DNA of 64,000 nucleotides. It comes from Taxillus chinensis. Its lineage: Eukaryota > Streptophyta > Magnoliopsida > Santalales > Loranthaceae. Both the position numbers and the translations under genes were made by a program. Of this stretch, positions 1-11,300 are shown one piece after another; position 1 is the first letter of the stretch; each line of letters begins with the position of its first letter. The DNA lies in the NCBI GenBank assembly GCA_023512835.1, contig CM042084.1, positions 54,911,031 to 54,975,030 of the forward strand. Direction: 5' to 3'. Below the pieces are notes generated by a model. That model made no database searches, had not been told where the DNA came from, and saw only the letters and a list, made by a program, of their open reading frames with translations.

Positions 1-105
1 ATGAAAACTACGTCATTTTGGGATTTGAGTTGTTACATATAAAGAGGTGAAGGCTCCTTGTTCTAGGTTTAGGGTTCTCTTCTTCCCCAGCCGCCACCGC
101 GCGGC

Positions 106-148
<43 letters not shown>

Positions 149-992
149 TTCTGGCCATTGCTACTGTGGTGTTTCTAGTGGGCGAACGACGTTCGGCGTG
201 GGAGCAGGATCGTTGCTATGGTGATACGTTTTCCTACAGGTAGGGGTTCTGTCTCCTCGTACCTAATCCGGGGCTCGGCCCCATGGTGGATGAACTGTTG
301 GATGTCGTTATTGTTGTTATATTATTTATATGTAAATTCATATAGGTGTGATCTCCTATATGAATGTTGTTCAATAGCCTCTTGGTGTGATTCGACTTTG
401 GGTGGGCAGTGCATGTTAAATGTTCGATAAAATGCTTGTGTGAATATGCCTAGTATGTGTTTGATAATATGCCAGTATGGCTGGATTTGTGAGTTTGTAA
501 AGGTGTGCATGCTAAGTGTTTGTTTTTATGCCTCAGTGGCTAGGTTTGTACATTTGTGAATGTGTGCCTACTAAGTGTTTGGTTTTATGCATGAGTGGCA
601 ATGTGTACTATGTTTTGTGAAACCCGGTGGCTGTGGAAGCCTGGGACTGTTCTTGGAACCCGGTGGTTGTGGAAGCCAGGACCGCTCTTGGAACCCTGAT
701 GTTGTTCATATGCTAGCTTGTGTGGTCGTGGAAATGATTGTATTTGCTGATATGGCTTGCTATTATATCTGTTGAAATAATTGTATCACGACACTGCACT
801 TGTACACATGGCATGTAAATGCTAGGAGCATGGGATAGGTTGGGGAGACATGATCCCTACTGAGTTGTGGTTGCTCACCCCTCGTACCGTGTTGTTTTCT
901 TACAGGGACCTACAGGCGTTAGGTGGAAGACCTGCTTGGGGCTTATTGTTATTTGAGTTTCGTTGTTTTTGTGTGAGCTCTCTAACCCCAGT
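1..992 (+). repeat. E0: chromovirus-type LTR fragment, plus orientation
   Basis: This is an LTR missing its upstream half (cut by the window edge) and its last few hundred bases (cut by insertion of E1). It opens with an ACTACGTCATTTTG motif, then a TATA-like CATATAAAG at 36-44, the leader ATG-less GGTTTAGGGTTC block, an (AG)n tract at about 105-147, two units of a roughly 37-base minisatellite built on AACCCGGTGG and TGTGGAAGCC (616-692), and the conserved block GGTTGCTCACCCCTC followed by TTTTCTTACAG at 870-905. The same order occurs in S1, E3, E2, E6 and E7. It stops at TAACCCCAGT, exactly where the sister LTR S1 continues with GGGGATGG, so E1 landed here. No coding sequence is expected; short ORFs in it are chance. 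Confidence 0.85.
240..905 (+). other. Putative intron inside the E0 LTR leader
   Basis: A donor-like ACAG|GTAGGGG at 236-246 and an acceptor-like TTTTCTTACAG|G ending at 905 flank the variable minisatellite. The same donor and acceptor flank the corresponding region in the E2, E3, E6, E7 and E1 LTRs, while the sequence between them diverges. A CTCAC a little upstream of the acceptor fits a plant branch-point consensus. Splicing is inferred only from motif conservation. Confidence 0.45.
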
Positions 993-2369
993 TGTCACGC
1001 CCCAATTTCCTTCCACTTGGAAATTAGTAGTGACTGCCCATGCCCGCACCCGAAGGGGACAAGGGGTTGGTGCAAGCACCTTAAAAGGACTTCTGGCACG
1101 GGTGCTGTCCCAAACCCGCACAACCAAAGCTAACATGCCAAGGGGCATGCTCCTCGCTCCCAAACCATGCACACAAATACAAATTGAATAACAACATCTC
1201 ATTTTATTTCATTTCAAAGACTAAATGTTTATTACAACCCGATCGGGGAAAACCCCTATGAAGCCAGGTGTCTTGTTACAAATAAAACCAAACCAAATTC
1301 CGAACATAAAACCGAGTACAACAAAGGAAATAACATAAAACTCCCCGGCCTCGGGGACCTAGCTCCTCACCTTCACCTAACGCCTGCTAAACCCTGCAAA
1401 AGGACAAGTTTATAGGAGGGGTGAGCAAACCTTAGCTCGCAGGGGATCCGGTCTCCCAGCACTGTCCCGCTCTACAACATGCATGATATGTGTATGCTTG
1501 TGCTCGTGTCGTGCCTAAGGCTAAAGCAAGAAACATCACCCAGGAAACACTCTTTACCCGAGCCCGCACCGAAGAGCGGAGGACACCCCGCCACCACGGC
1601 AACATGACATACCACATCCAGGCGAATGTTGCATGGACACCAATGCAATATTTTCCACCCGAGTCGATATGGTCAACCACCTCCTCGGGTGCCATACCTA
1701 CCCTCAGGGAATGGGTGTAGACTTAGCCCACCATCGTGAGTGCTACACCGAGACTCGGGACCACGTCCTGGCCAAATCTCAAGGGGTCCAGCTATTGTGC
1801 CGGCCCATATCTCACGTCCGCCTCAAACAGACCAGTGAACGAAGATAAAGATTACATCTCAACATGTAAACTCAAAGATAAAGATTTACACTTTATTTCA
1901 GAGGGACCAACATGGTCGGATGCAAGCCACACACATCAGCCTCACAGCTTTTTATCAAATACAAATCAAACAGTACACACCAGTCACACAAGTATATCAT
2001 CGGACACTCATATACAAGGTCTCACAGACATTATATTGAATACATGGCATGCGGGCCTCACGTACATTTTATCAAATACATAGTGTGCGGGCCTCACGGA
2101 CATTTCATCAAACACATGGTGGGCATAAACATACCTGAAAATCCTCGGGCCAAATTCAACATCGAATCAACGAGAACATGCCACCGAAGGCAACATCCAT
2201 ATAGGAGATCACACCTATATGGATTTACATATATATATATATATAGGCGAATATCCTAGAACAAAGAGGAGAGTTAGGAAGAACATGAATCCCTACCTCA
2301 GACTTTTGTCCTAACCTCTACGCTAGACACCTTCCAACGACGTGAACCACCACGGCAACCGCTCTGGAG

Positions 2370-2415
<46 letters not shown>

Positions 2416-2975
2416 CAAGCAGACAAGAAGAACACAAGAACCCTAAACTCAAACTCAAGCCCTCATTATATAGACACTACCCACATCAAAAACGACATAG
2501 TTTTGATTAAGTAAATCCCAGGATCAAAACGACGTAGTTTCGATCACACAAGTTAGCACCTTTCCACACCCATATAGGCCCAAATACTCGAATTTCAACA
2601 TGGTCCTTTGGAGAAAGATCATTAGAATGTCAAAACCAAGGGAACCATGCAAAAAATATGGCTGCACGCCAATTTGAACGTGAATTCCCCAATTTTCGTG
2701 CAACTCCATATGCACCCCAAATGCGCTCAAACTTCACCCCCAGCCTCCTTGCATCATGTGAAGACAACCACACTTGCACGTGAAATGGACCCATTTCACG
2801 TGCACCTCACATACACGTTCGTTTGGCCTGAAACTTCGTGGTAGATAGAGGACATCATTTTAAGCATCTTTCCTTTTGCACGTGAATTCATTTGAGCCCA
2901 TTCACTAGGTCAAAATCTAGAAAAAACCCACTCGTAAGGCAAAACCGTGACTAACTCAAGGTACGGGTCCTTACA
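993..2975 (-). repeat. 3' LTR of E1 (1983 bp)
   Basis: The LTR is bounded by TGTCACGCC at 993 and CCTTACA at 2975 (on the element strand TGTAAGGACC...GGCGTGACA). U3 lies at the right: it contains several CACGTG boxes (2760-2890) and two AAAACGACGTAGTTT-like palindromes (2487-2545). A TATA box sits at 2465-2473 on the minus strand, followed by a (GA)n leader (seen as (CT)n at 2372-2413). A donor-like GAG|GTAGGG lies at 2296 and an acceptor-like CTTTTGCAG|G near 1397, matching the intron-like organisation of related LTRs. The interior (about 1400-2200) is unlike the E2/E6/E7 LTR, apart from the (AG)CAGGCGTTAGGTG block beside the acceptor. A short tandem duplication based on GCGGGCCTCACG lies near 2049-2110. 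Confidence 0.85.
2372..2413. repeat. (CT)n microsatellite in the E1 LTR leader
   Basis: An almost uninterrupted CT run lies directly downstream of the minus-strand TATA box, so it would be a (GA)n tract at the start of the transcript. Shorter GA/CT tracts sit at the same place in every chromovirus LTR of the window. Confidence 0.9.
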
Positions 2976-3009
2976 TCCTCTCCCCTTAAGACTTTTCGTC
3001 CTCGAAAAG
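2976..3009 (-). other. E1 polypurine tract and adjoining GAGGACGAA hairpin
   Basis: On the element strand the purine run AAGGGGAGAGGA abuts the LTR start TGTAAGG. This is the expected plus-strand DNA priming site for reverse transcription. Just upstream lies CTTTTCGAGGACGAAAAG (2992-3009), whose arms CTTTTCG/CGAAAAG can pair. A related TTCGAGGACGAA copy lies at about 3228-3242, at the end of pol. Confidence 0.8.
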
Positions 3010-3221
3010 AAAAGGTGGAATGAAAGAAAACAATCACAACCAATGCATAGGCCTCTAACACCCTCTAAGCACAAATTAATACACAACAAATCACAAATTA
3101 TTTCACACATTTATACACTCCACATGGTCATGTAACGATGTTATATTCTCGAAGTTACCTAACTAGTTGGGCAAATACCTGATTATGTTGAAGTTTGATG
3201 CTTGCCCTCCTCCCTTCCTTC

Positions 3222-4716
3222 AGAGTTGTTCGTCCTCGAACGGATCAGGATAATGAGCACGCATCTCAGCCTCACGTTCCCAGGTCTCTTCCTCCGGCCC
3301 TCGGTGTTGCCACAACACCCGAACCAACGGAATAGTCTTACCTCGCAGTTGCTTCTCGTGCCTATCTACAATACGGATGGGTGCCTCGACAATGACACAT
3401 CCTCTCCAAGATCCAGGGTACCCCAATCTAGCACGTGTGTGGGATCCGGATGATATTTCCACAATTGGGATACATGGAAAACATTATGAACTCGCTCAAA
3501 CTAGGTGGTAACGCCAACCTATAAGCAATAGGTCCAACTCTTGCTCAAAATCTCGAACGGTCCAATGTACTGAGGGGACAACTTGGACCCAGTCCCAAAT
3601 CTCTTATGCCCTCTTCGTGGAGAAACACGAAGGAATACGTGGTCTCCCACCAAAAACTCCAACGGTCGGCGTCGGCGATCTGCATAAGACTTCTGCCGCT
3701 TCGAGTCAGAAGGCGTTGCCGAATCAGCCGAACTTTTGCCGTAGCCTCCTGGACCAATTGAGGTCCTAACATAGCTGCCTCTCCAACCTCGCCCAACATA
3801 ATGGGGACCGACACGGTCGGCCATACAATGCCTCAAACGGGGCCATCCCAATCGAAGACTCGTAACCGTTATTATAGGCAAACTCCACCAGGAGGAAGGT
3901 GGGAAGCCCATGATCCTCCAAAATCAAGTACACAAGCCCTCAACAAGTCTTCCAATGTTTGAATGGTCCTCTCGGACCGACCATCAATCTCGGGATGGAA
4001 TGCGGTACTCAAATTAAGTCGGGTTCCTAATGCTTCCTGGCACCTCCCCAAAACCGGATGTAAACCGCGCATCCCCGTCCGAAACAATAGACAAGGGGCA
4101 CTCCGTGCAAAGCGGAAAATCTCATCAACATACAACCGGCTTAACGTGCCGATAGAGTCGCGTCTCGAATTGCCAAGAAATGGGCGGACTTAGTTAAGCG
4201 GTCCACTATGACCCAAATCATGTCTTTCCTCCCGAAGTGGTAGGAAGTCCCGTCACGAAGTCCATGGTAATATGCTCCCACTTCCACTCGGCCATGTAAA
4301 GGCCGCAATTGACCAGCGGGTCGTTGGTGCTCTGCCTTCACTTGCCGACGGGTAAGGCACCTGGAAACAAACTCGCTACCCTCCGTTTCGGCCCGGCCAC
4401 CAGAATCGTACCGAACGGCATGATACATCTTAGTTCCTCCTGGATGTACAGCCAAACGGGAATGATGAAATTCCCTCAGCACATCCTCACGCAAGGGAGG
4501 TGGTACTATCAAACGCCCCCGAAATTTCAGCTCATGCTCAACTCCTTTTGTCCAGCTCTCACAGCCTCTCCGGCCTCTGTCCGGCCTGGATCACCTCACA
4601 TCCACGTCGCTGACTGTCCCTCACGGACACGCTGATACAACTCTAGTATCACAGTGAGAGGACACAGGATAGCTCCCTCACTGCTGAAAGCAGGTTGCAC
4701 CTGAAGCACTGCCAAC
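3222..4716 (-). pseudogene. E1 pol, integrase and chromodomain-like tail (broken)
   Basis: Reading leftwards, the H2C2 zinc-binding region of integrase is recognisable at about 4512-4300 (His residues around [15 protein letters not shown], Cys in SRCLTR), where the second Cys of the CxxC pair is lost. The core follows (4270-3850), with the MDF/TGLP region damaged and the glutamate in RSERTIQTLED near 3960. Then comes the RQKSYADRRRRPLEF region and the GPFEIL motif (3560-3700), and finally the chromodomain-like end PIRIVDR...VLWQH...EETWERE (3230-3460). The frame changes several times (breaks near 3545, 3870, 4140 and 4300), so no intact protein can be made. Integrase inserts the cDNA; the chromodomain-like tail guides targeting in this lineage. 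TSD base 4721 and S1 interrupt its N-terminal side. Confidence 0.85.
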
Positions 4717-4721
4717 TGCTC

Positions 4722-5177
4722 TGTAAGGACCCGTACCTTGAGTTAGTCACAGTTTTGCCTTCTGAGTAGAGTTTTTCTAGATTTTGACCTAGTGAATGGA
4801 CTCCAATGAATTCACGTGCAAAAGGAAAAATGCTTAGAATGATGTCCTCTATCTACCACAGAAGTTTCAGGCCAAACGGACGTGTATGTGAGGTGCACGT
4901 GAATTGGGTCCATTTCACGTGCAAGTGTGGTTGTCTTCTACATGATGCAAGGAGGCTAGGGGTGAAGTTTGAGCGCATTTGGAGTGCATTTGGAGTTGCA
5001 TGTGAATTGGGGAATTCACGTGCAAATTGGCGTGCGACCATATTTTTGCATGGTTCCCTTGGTTTTGACATTCTAATGATCTTTCTCCAAAGGACCATGT
5101 TGAAATTCCGAGTATTTTGGCCTATATGGGTGCGAAAGGTGCTAACTTGTGTGATCAAAACTACGTCGTTTTGATCC
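4722..5177 (+). repeat. S1: solo chromovirus LTR, left segment (U3)
   Basis: S1 begins TGTAAGGACCCGTACC at 4722, preceded by the target duplication TGCTC (4717-4721). The U3 carries CACGTG boxes at roughly 4812-4818, 4897-4902 and 4916-4922 and the palindrome AAAACTACGTCGTTTT at about 5157-5172. It stops at GATCC (5173-5177), which is the target duplication of X1. The LTR resumes at 15654. It is inserted in E1 on the opposite strand, and no internal region accompanies it, so it is a solo LTR left by LTR-LTR recombination. Confidence 0.9.
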
Positions 5178-6476
5178 CGATAGACAAGATTTTTAGCCTC
5201 TAAAAGAGCTAGCTAATGTCGTTAAATCTCTCTTCAAGATAATAAATTCCCTAAGTTTGCACTAAAAAGAATAGCAGCGAAGCAAGGGGTCGAACCCACG
5301 AGGATTAGCCTAGTTCTCTAGTTCTCAAATCAAAACACCCAATTACTCTTGTTCTATAAAATGTCTTGGCAAAAAGTTTTCTTTTTTAAACTAAAGATCT
5401 AATTTTTATTTGGTTTTCTGAATAAACAAAGAAAGTAAACTGATTTTAGAATTAAGATTGAAGGATTAAAAGCATCTAGGGTCACAATTTCACCTCCTAT
5501 GTTATCTCTACCTTGGTTCATGGTATTAGGGTTATCTCGATTGAAAATATGCTAAACATAAGCCAAGGACAACAAATGGTCATTGAGGTCCTTTTAAGAG
5601 TTGTATGCCGTAATGGTCATCTAAACACACAAACATGCAAAGCCAATAAATCATACTTGCAAAAGGATAATGATCACACCAATTACAAATACGTTATGAA
5701 TCTCAATCTGCCCCAGACTAGGGCTAAGAATACCAAGGTGTACATCCAAAGATAGAATTAAGAACAGATTCATAAAACATGCAAAACTTCAATCATCCAA
5801 ACCCAATATTCATAAACACAGCAAAGCAACAAGGGGGCTACATTGCTCCCCTAGATTATAAGAACTACTCATGCATGATTACAAGCAAACACAAAGCAGA
5901 AAAGCTCAACATCTTCTTCTTGATCACGCGCACAGCAAAGCTTCAAATCCAGGCTCCAAAATCCGCGACGGCTGCTCTCCTAGGTCAAGGAGCACCTCCA
6001 AGTCGTGGAGCCTCTCTCTCTCTAAAACGTGTAGGGGGGTTAGGCCCGGCTAGCAAGGGGCGTGGAGCTCTTATTTATAGAGTTTGGATGGGCCTTGAGG
6101 TGTGTAACCTAGCCCATCTATCAAAAACGAAGTAGTTTTGATAAGTTGACACTCGAAACATTAAAAACTCTATCTTCCATCCACAATTTGGACTTGGGCC
6201 TTCAGGAACAAATGATCAGCATGGAAAAACGATTGGATCGGTCCAAAAATATCTCTGCACGCCAATTTGCACGTGATATGGTGAATTCACGTGCACCTCC
6301 AATTCAGCTTAAACTTCTCCCCAAGCTTCCTTGCATCTTGTAGTGGCCTGAGAGGCAAAAATAGGCTTGCACGTGAAATGGGTGAATTCATGTTCAGCTC
6401 CAAATGCCCTGAAATTTCTGTGGTAGGTAGATGACATCATTCTAAGAAACTTTTGTTCTTGCATGCAAATTGTTTG
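5178..6476 (-). repeat. X1: solo LTR of a second retrotransposon family, left segment
   Basis: X1 splits S1: GATCC occurs at 5173-5177 and again at 15649-15653. On its own strand X1 starts TGATAACGTGC (at 15648) and ends CTTGTCTATCG (at 5178), so the terminal TGATA/TATCA ends are inverted with one changed base. It contains the conserved block GGGGTCGAACCCAC at 5286-5299, an AAGTAGTTTTGAT motif near 6130, CACGTG-type boxes at 6270-6290 and CT-rich leader sequence at 6000-6030. X2 (33252-34779) is a diverged copy. Its own full-length element is not in this window. Total length without E2 is about 1.49 kb. No coding sequence is supported. Confidence 0.8.
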
Positions 6477-6769
6477 TGTCACGCCCCGGATTTCCAACCC
6501 GAGGAAACCGGTACGTGACTCCCCTTTTACCCACACGGAGGGCAAAGGGGTTAGGATACAAATCAAGAATTTAACATTTTAAACATTCACAACACATTCA
6601 AGAAAAATAAAGTCCATCAAAGCCGTCCACAAACCAAATCAGTCTTTATTACAAAGCCCTCTTTTTAATCCATCCCCATTGGGGTTACATCAGTTCCCAT
6701 AAAAATAACATAAACAGTAAAGTAAATAAGGTCTTCCACCTTGGGGTCCCACCTAACGCCTGTAGGTTC

Positions 6770-7596
6770 CTGTAAAGAAAACAACATGGTAGGAGGGGTG
6801 AGCAACCACACTTCAAGAGGGATCATGTCTCCCAACCCATCCCATGCACCTAACATCTACATGCCTTGTGTACAAGTGTCATGTCGTGATACAATTATTC
6901 CACCAGATATAATTACAGTTATAGCTAAAGAAATACAATCATACACAATGCTGGTACATAAACACTCCCGGGCTTCCACGGCCACCGGTTTCCAGACCGA
7001 TCCTGGCTTCCACAACACCACCGGGTTTCAAGACAGATCCCGGGCTTCCACATCCACCGGGTTCCACAAAATGCTCGGGCTTCCACAACCACCGGGTTCC
7101 ACAAAAACAGTCCCGGCTTCCACAAACACCGGTTTCACAAAACAGTCCTAGGCTTCCACAACACCGGGTTTCAAGCAAACACGCAACACACATGGCCATA
7201 CAGGCATAACATCAAACACTTAGTATGCTTAGTCACACAGAATAACATCGAACACTTAGCATGCATATATTCACAAGCTCATAAACCCATCCACACGATA
7301 TAATCTCACACATAATACGCACAGCCTTACGTGTACATAATTTCAAACACTCGACGTGCGTGGTCTCACAGGCATTACCTCAAACACATAATATGCCACC
7401 TCACAAGCATAATTTCAAACACTTGGCGAGCATATACATATATCCAAACAACACGCCATTGAAGGCCAACATTCATATAGAGATCACACCTATATGAATT
7501 TACATATAAATAATATAATAACAAGAACGATATCCAAACGGTTTATTCACCACAGGGCCTAACCCCGGATTAGGTACAAGAAGGCGAACCCCTACC
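6770..7596 (-). other. Putative intron in the E2 LTR leader
   Basis: Minus-strand donor AAG|GTAGGGGTTC (GT at 7596-7595) and acceptor TTTACAG|GAACCTAC (AG at 6771-6770) enclose about 827 bp, including the minisatellite. The flanking exon-like block GAACCTACAGGCGTTAGG is among the best conserved parts of all chromovirus LTRs here. This is motif-based inference, without transcript evidence. Confidence 0.45.
6967..7170 (-). repeat. Minisatellite, six roughly 35-base units (E2 3' LTR)
   Basis: Degenerate units follow the pattern CCCGGGCTTCCAC, a variable three or four bases, CACCGGGTT, then CCACAAAACAGT. The paired 5' LTR has five units (about 14189-14350), E6 has four in each LTR, E7 five and E0 two. 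Unit number changes between LTRs of one element, so the array is unstable. Confidence 0.9.
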
Positions 7597-8265
7597 TTAA
7601 AGAAGATCCTCCTTGCTCCCCGTTAGATGCCGTCCTCCCCACGCAAGATGCTCCTACGTAGAACCAGCTTCTCCCCCTTTCCCTCTCTCTAGCTCTCTCT
7701 CCTCCACGACTATGTAGTGGCCGAAAAACCCCCAACCCTAGAACAAGGAGTCTCCTCATCCTTATATAGGCCTCCCACTATCAAAACGACGTAGTTTTGA
7801 TTAAGTGAACCCCGGGATCAAAACGACGTAGTTTTGATCACACAAGTTAGACCTTTCCGCACCCATATATGCCAAAATACTCCGAATTTCAACATGGTCC
7901 TTTGGAGAAAGTTCCTTAGAATGTCAAAACCAAGGGAACCATGCAAAAATATGCTCGCACGCCAATTTGCACGTGAATTCCCAATTCACGTGCAACTCCA
8001 TATGCACTCCAAATGCTCTCAAACTTCACCCCTAGTCTCCTTGCATCATTTAGAAGACAACCACACTTGCACGTGAATTGGACCCATTTCACGTGCACCT
8101 CACATACACGTCCATTTGGCCTCAAACTTCAGTAGATAGAGGACATCATTCTAAGCATCTTTCCTTTTGCACATGAATTCATTGGAGTCCATTTACTAGG
8201 TCAAAATCTAGAAAAACTCTACTCAGGAGGCAAAACCGACTAACTCAAGGTACGGGGTCCTTACA

Positions 8266-8620
8266 TCCTCTCCTTAAGACTTTTCGTCCTCGAAAAGAAA
8301 TGACATACAAGGAAAACAAACACAAGCTACCCATTTGCCACCCGGCAAGCCACCACACCCAAATGGGTCATACACCGCACACAAGACAACAAAGACATAA
8401 CAAAGTACCATCATAATCCATAACCACAATAATGCATATAACACATGTCCGCATGTCACGAATATACATCTCAAAACACATCACAAATAAGAACACATGT
8501 CTTTAAAAGACAGTACAAATACACAAAATCGTACACAACTAATACAAGAAAACACAAAACACATCACACCCTTGGCCAACAGCCACCTCCCACGCTTAAG
8601 ATTGTTCGTCCTCGAACAAG
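8266..8620 (-). other. E2 polypurine tract and duplicated pol-end spacer
   Basis: The sequence next to the LTR reads, on the element strand, CTTTTCGAGGACGAAAAG, TCTTAAGG and AGAGGA (one G run is shortened here). A second copy of the module, TTCGAGGACGAAC followed by AATCTTAAGCGTGGGAGG, lies at about 8588-8620 at the end of pol. The roughly 300-bp spacer between them shows no coding potential. Elsewhere in plants this module normally joins pol directly to the LTR, so here it appears duplicated with a spacer between the copies. Confidence 0.7.
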
Positions 8621-9960
8621 TCCGTCTTGCTCACGCATCACGGACTCACGTTCCCATGTCTCCTCCTCAATGCCACGGTGTGCCACAAAGACGCGAACCA
8701 AAGGAATAAGACGACCACGCAAAACTTCTCTTGCCGATCTAGGATACGGATAGGGGCCTCAATGACGGACATGTCATCCTCAATGTCCAACGTCCCCAAT
8801 CAATCACATGAGTGGGTCAGGGTGATACTTCCTCAACTGGACACGTGAAACACGTTGTGCACTCTCGATCAGCCGCGGTGGTAACGCTAACTCGCTAGGC
8901 TAAGGCCCTACACGATCCGTAATCTCAAAAGGACCAATAAACCGCGGAGATAGCTTGGAACCTCGCCCAAACCGTCGATGTCCACGACGTGAGAGACACG
9001 AAGGAACACATGATCACCAACGAGAAAACTCCAAAGGTCGCCGCTGATCCGCATAAGATTTCGCCGACTCGAGCCGACAACAAACGCCGACGAATCAACT
9101 TGACCTTCTCGGTAGCCTCTCAAACCAACCGTGGCCCCAAGAGAGCGTTCTCCCCACCTCGGTCCAACACAAAGGTGATCGACATGGCCGTCCGTACAAC
9201 GCCTCAAAAGGAGCCATCCCAATGGATGCTCGATAATCGTTGTTGTAGGCAAACTCCACCAAAGGAAGGTGAGTTGCCCACGAACCCCCGAAATCTAACA
9301 CACAGGCCCGTAACATGTCCTCCAACGTCTCGATTCGTCCTCTCGTCGCCGGTCGCCTCGGGGTGAAAGGCTGTACTCAAGTGAAGCTTGGTCCCCATAG
9401 CCTCTCTGCAAACCTCGCCTAAACGGAAGTGAACCTCGAATCCCGGTCGAGACAACCGATGATGGTACGCCATGCGGTCTCACAATCTCGTTCATGTACA
9501 ACCCGACTCAAGGTCCCAACAGTCCCGCTCGCGAACAGCCAGAAATGGGCCGACTTTGTGAGTCGATCCACAATCACCCAAATCATATCCTTCCTCCCGT
9601 GGTAGGGGTGGAAGACCAATCCAAAATCCATCGCGATATGGTCCCACTTCCACTCGCTACGGGCAAGGGTGTAACATGCCCGCGGGCCGCCGATGCTCGC
9701 CTCACCGGCGACACGTGAAGCACCGCGAAACAAAGGCAGCCATAGCGTTTCATCCCCGGCCACCAAAAATGTCCGCGAAGGCTTATGGTACATCTTCGTA
9801 CCCCCTGGATGCACAAAGACTCTAGATTGGTGAAACGCCCTCATCACCTCATCCCCGAGGGAAGAAGCCACTACCAACCGCCCCCGAAATGACAACTCAT
9901 GCTCGAGACCCTCTCGTCCAGTCCCCCAGTATAGCTCCCCGGCCTCAATACGGGCACGGA
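8606..9960 (-). pseudogene. E2 pol, integrase and chromodomain-like region (frame broken)
   Basis: Leftward reading gives the [16 protein letters not shown] zinc-binding part (about 9860-9780), the damaged CLTC-type pair (near 9710), the core with [19 protein letters not shown] (about 9610-9550), the second catalytic region (9440-9410), the glutamate in [10 protein letters not shown] (about 9350-9325), the [11 protein letters not shown] block, and [13 protein letters not shown] (about 9190-9150). The last parts before 8620 are the chromodomain-like tail. Fragments lie in at least three frames with overlaps near 9200-9325 and 9420-9475. At the YQASIG position the sequence shows CGA where the sister copies imply CAG (9229-9233), which illustrates the CAG-type error. 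The gene would make the enzyme that inserts E2 cDNA. Confidence 0.85.
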
Positions 9961-11300
9961 GAACCTTGCACTCAATGTCACCCAGTTGTTCCTCCGGACG
10001 CGCCGGTGCAACTCAGCACTACCACCAAAGGACTCAGGATCGTCCCACCATCACGAACAACAAAGCTGCAGTCCGCAATGTCGCCAACGCTCCATCGGCT
10101 TCCACTCTCTCACGGCCACCTCAGCTTTCCCTTTTATGCTCAATGCATCGACCATAACATTACCCTTGCCCGGGGTATAGGCAAGAGTAAAATCAAAGGT
10201 CTGCAAATACTCCACCCATCTCCTTTGCCTCAAATTCAAGTCCTTCTGGAGTAAAGATGTGCGAAGGCTCTTGTGATCCGAGAACACCACAAACTTTTCC
10301 CCCCAAGAGGTAGTGCTGCCAACTCTTCAGGGCGAAGATAATGCTAACTCCGCATCATGAGTAGGATAATTCCGCTCACGAGGCTTCACCGCCTTGACCC
10401 ATAAGCTACCACACTGTGCTCTCGCATAAGCACACACCCCAAACCATCCCTGGACGCATCACAATACACCTCATACGGAATATCCTCCCTAGGCAACCTC
10501 AATACAGGGCAGTGGTCAAACGGGTTTTCGAGAGTCTCAAACGCTCTGGCACTTGTCCGTCAACTCAAATTCCACTCCTTTCCTAGTCAACGCCGTCATA
10601 GAGCCGCCAAACGGGAGAACCCCTCTAGCGAAACGACGATAGTACCCCGCCAAGCCAAGAAAACTACGGATCTCAAAAACGTTGGTCGGCTGCCCACGAT
10701 GCCACGGCCTCAATCTTGGCTGGGTCCACCCTAACTCCCTCAATTGACACCACATGGCCAAGAAAGTGAACCTCCCGCAGCAAAACTCACACTTGCTAAA
10801 CTTAGCAAACAGTGCTGGTCCCTCAAGGTTTGCAACACCGTTGCCAAGTGCTCCACATGCTCCCTCTCGGTCTTGGAATACACCAAGATATCGTTGATAA
10901 ACACCACCACGAACGAGTCTAAGTATGGGGCAAAGACTTGGTTCATCAAATGCATGAACACTGTTAGCGCATTAGTGAGCCCCAAAGGCATCATACCCCC
11001 TCATAATGCCCATACCCGCACCGAAAAGCCGTTTTAGGGATGTCCTCCTCCCTAACCCTGAGCCGGTGATACCCCGACCGTAAATCTATTTTGGAAACCA
11101 CTGGGCCCCACTCAATTGGTCAAACAGTCATCTATCCGAGGCAACGGTACTTGTTCCTCTCGCGATCCACCGACAGCTTCCTGTAGTCGATTGCAGACGG
11201 GAGTGTGCCATCAGCCTTCTTAGCAAAGAGACCGGGGCACCCCAAGGTGAGGTACTCGGTCTGATATACCTTGACCCACCAACTCCTCGATTTGCCTGCG
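9961..11300 (-). pseudogene. E2 pol, reverse transcriptase and RNase H (frame broken)
   Basis: RNase H is recognisable between about 10530 and 10050: the end [24 protein letters not shown] and PGKGNVMVDALS at 10270-10140. Reverse transcriptase lies between about 11300 and 10560: MPFGLTNA near 10990, the catalytic loop [10 protein letters not shown] near 10905 (sister copies have [10 protein letters not shown], so the first catalytic Asp reads Asn here through one G/A change), and the [19 protein letters not shown] block near 10680. The frame shifts at several CTG/CAG sites, for example in the segments at 10530 and 10600. It would copy element RNA to cDNA and degrade the RNA strand. Confidence 0.85.

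Larger units (their letters stand above)
6477..8265 (-). repeat. 3' LTR of E2 (1789 bp)
   Basis: The termini are TGTCACGCC and GGTCCTTACA. Features on the minus strand are: U3 with CACGTG boxes (7968-8095) and two AAAACGACGTAGTTTTG palindromes (about 7788-7840); TATA box CCTATATAAGG at 7761-7771; CT/GA leader near 7680-7705; donor-like AAG|GTAGGGG at 7596; six units of the CCCGGGCTTCCAC...CCACCGGGTT minisatellite at 6967-7170; and acceptor-like CTTTACAG|GAACC at 6770. It pairs with the 5' LTR 13707-15454, from which it differs by many short indels concentrated at CAG/CTG and in the minisatellite. Confidence 0.92.

Noticed and set aside
218..775. Small ORFs in the E0 LTR (70 and 66 codons)
   Set aside because: They read through the leader and minisatellite, are not conserved in the sister LTRs and overlap the intron-like segment.
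5286..5299. tRNA gene
   Set aside because: Only a B-box-like word is present; no cloverleaf or A box could be placed around it.
6925..7199. Repeat-encoded proteins over the minisatellites (Trp/Gly-rich ORFs)
   Set aside because: All three frames stay open because the unit repeats, units are degenerate and of varying length, and the reading frame is not kept between copies.
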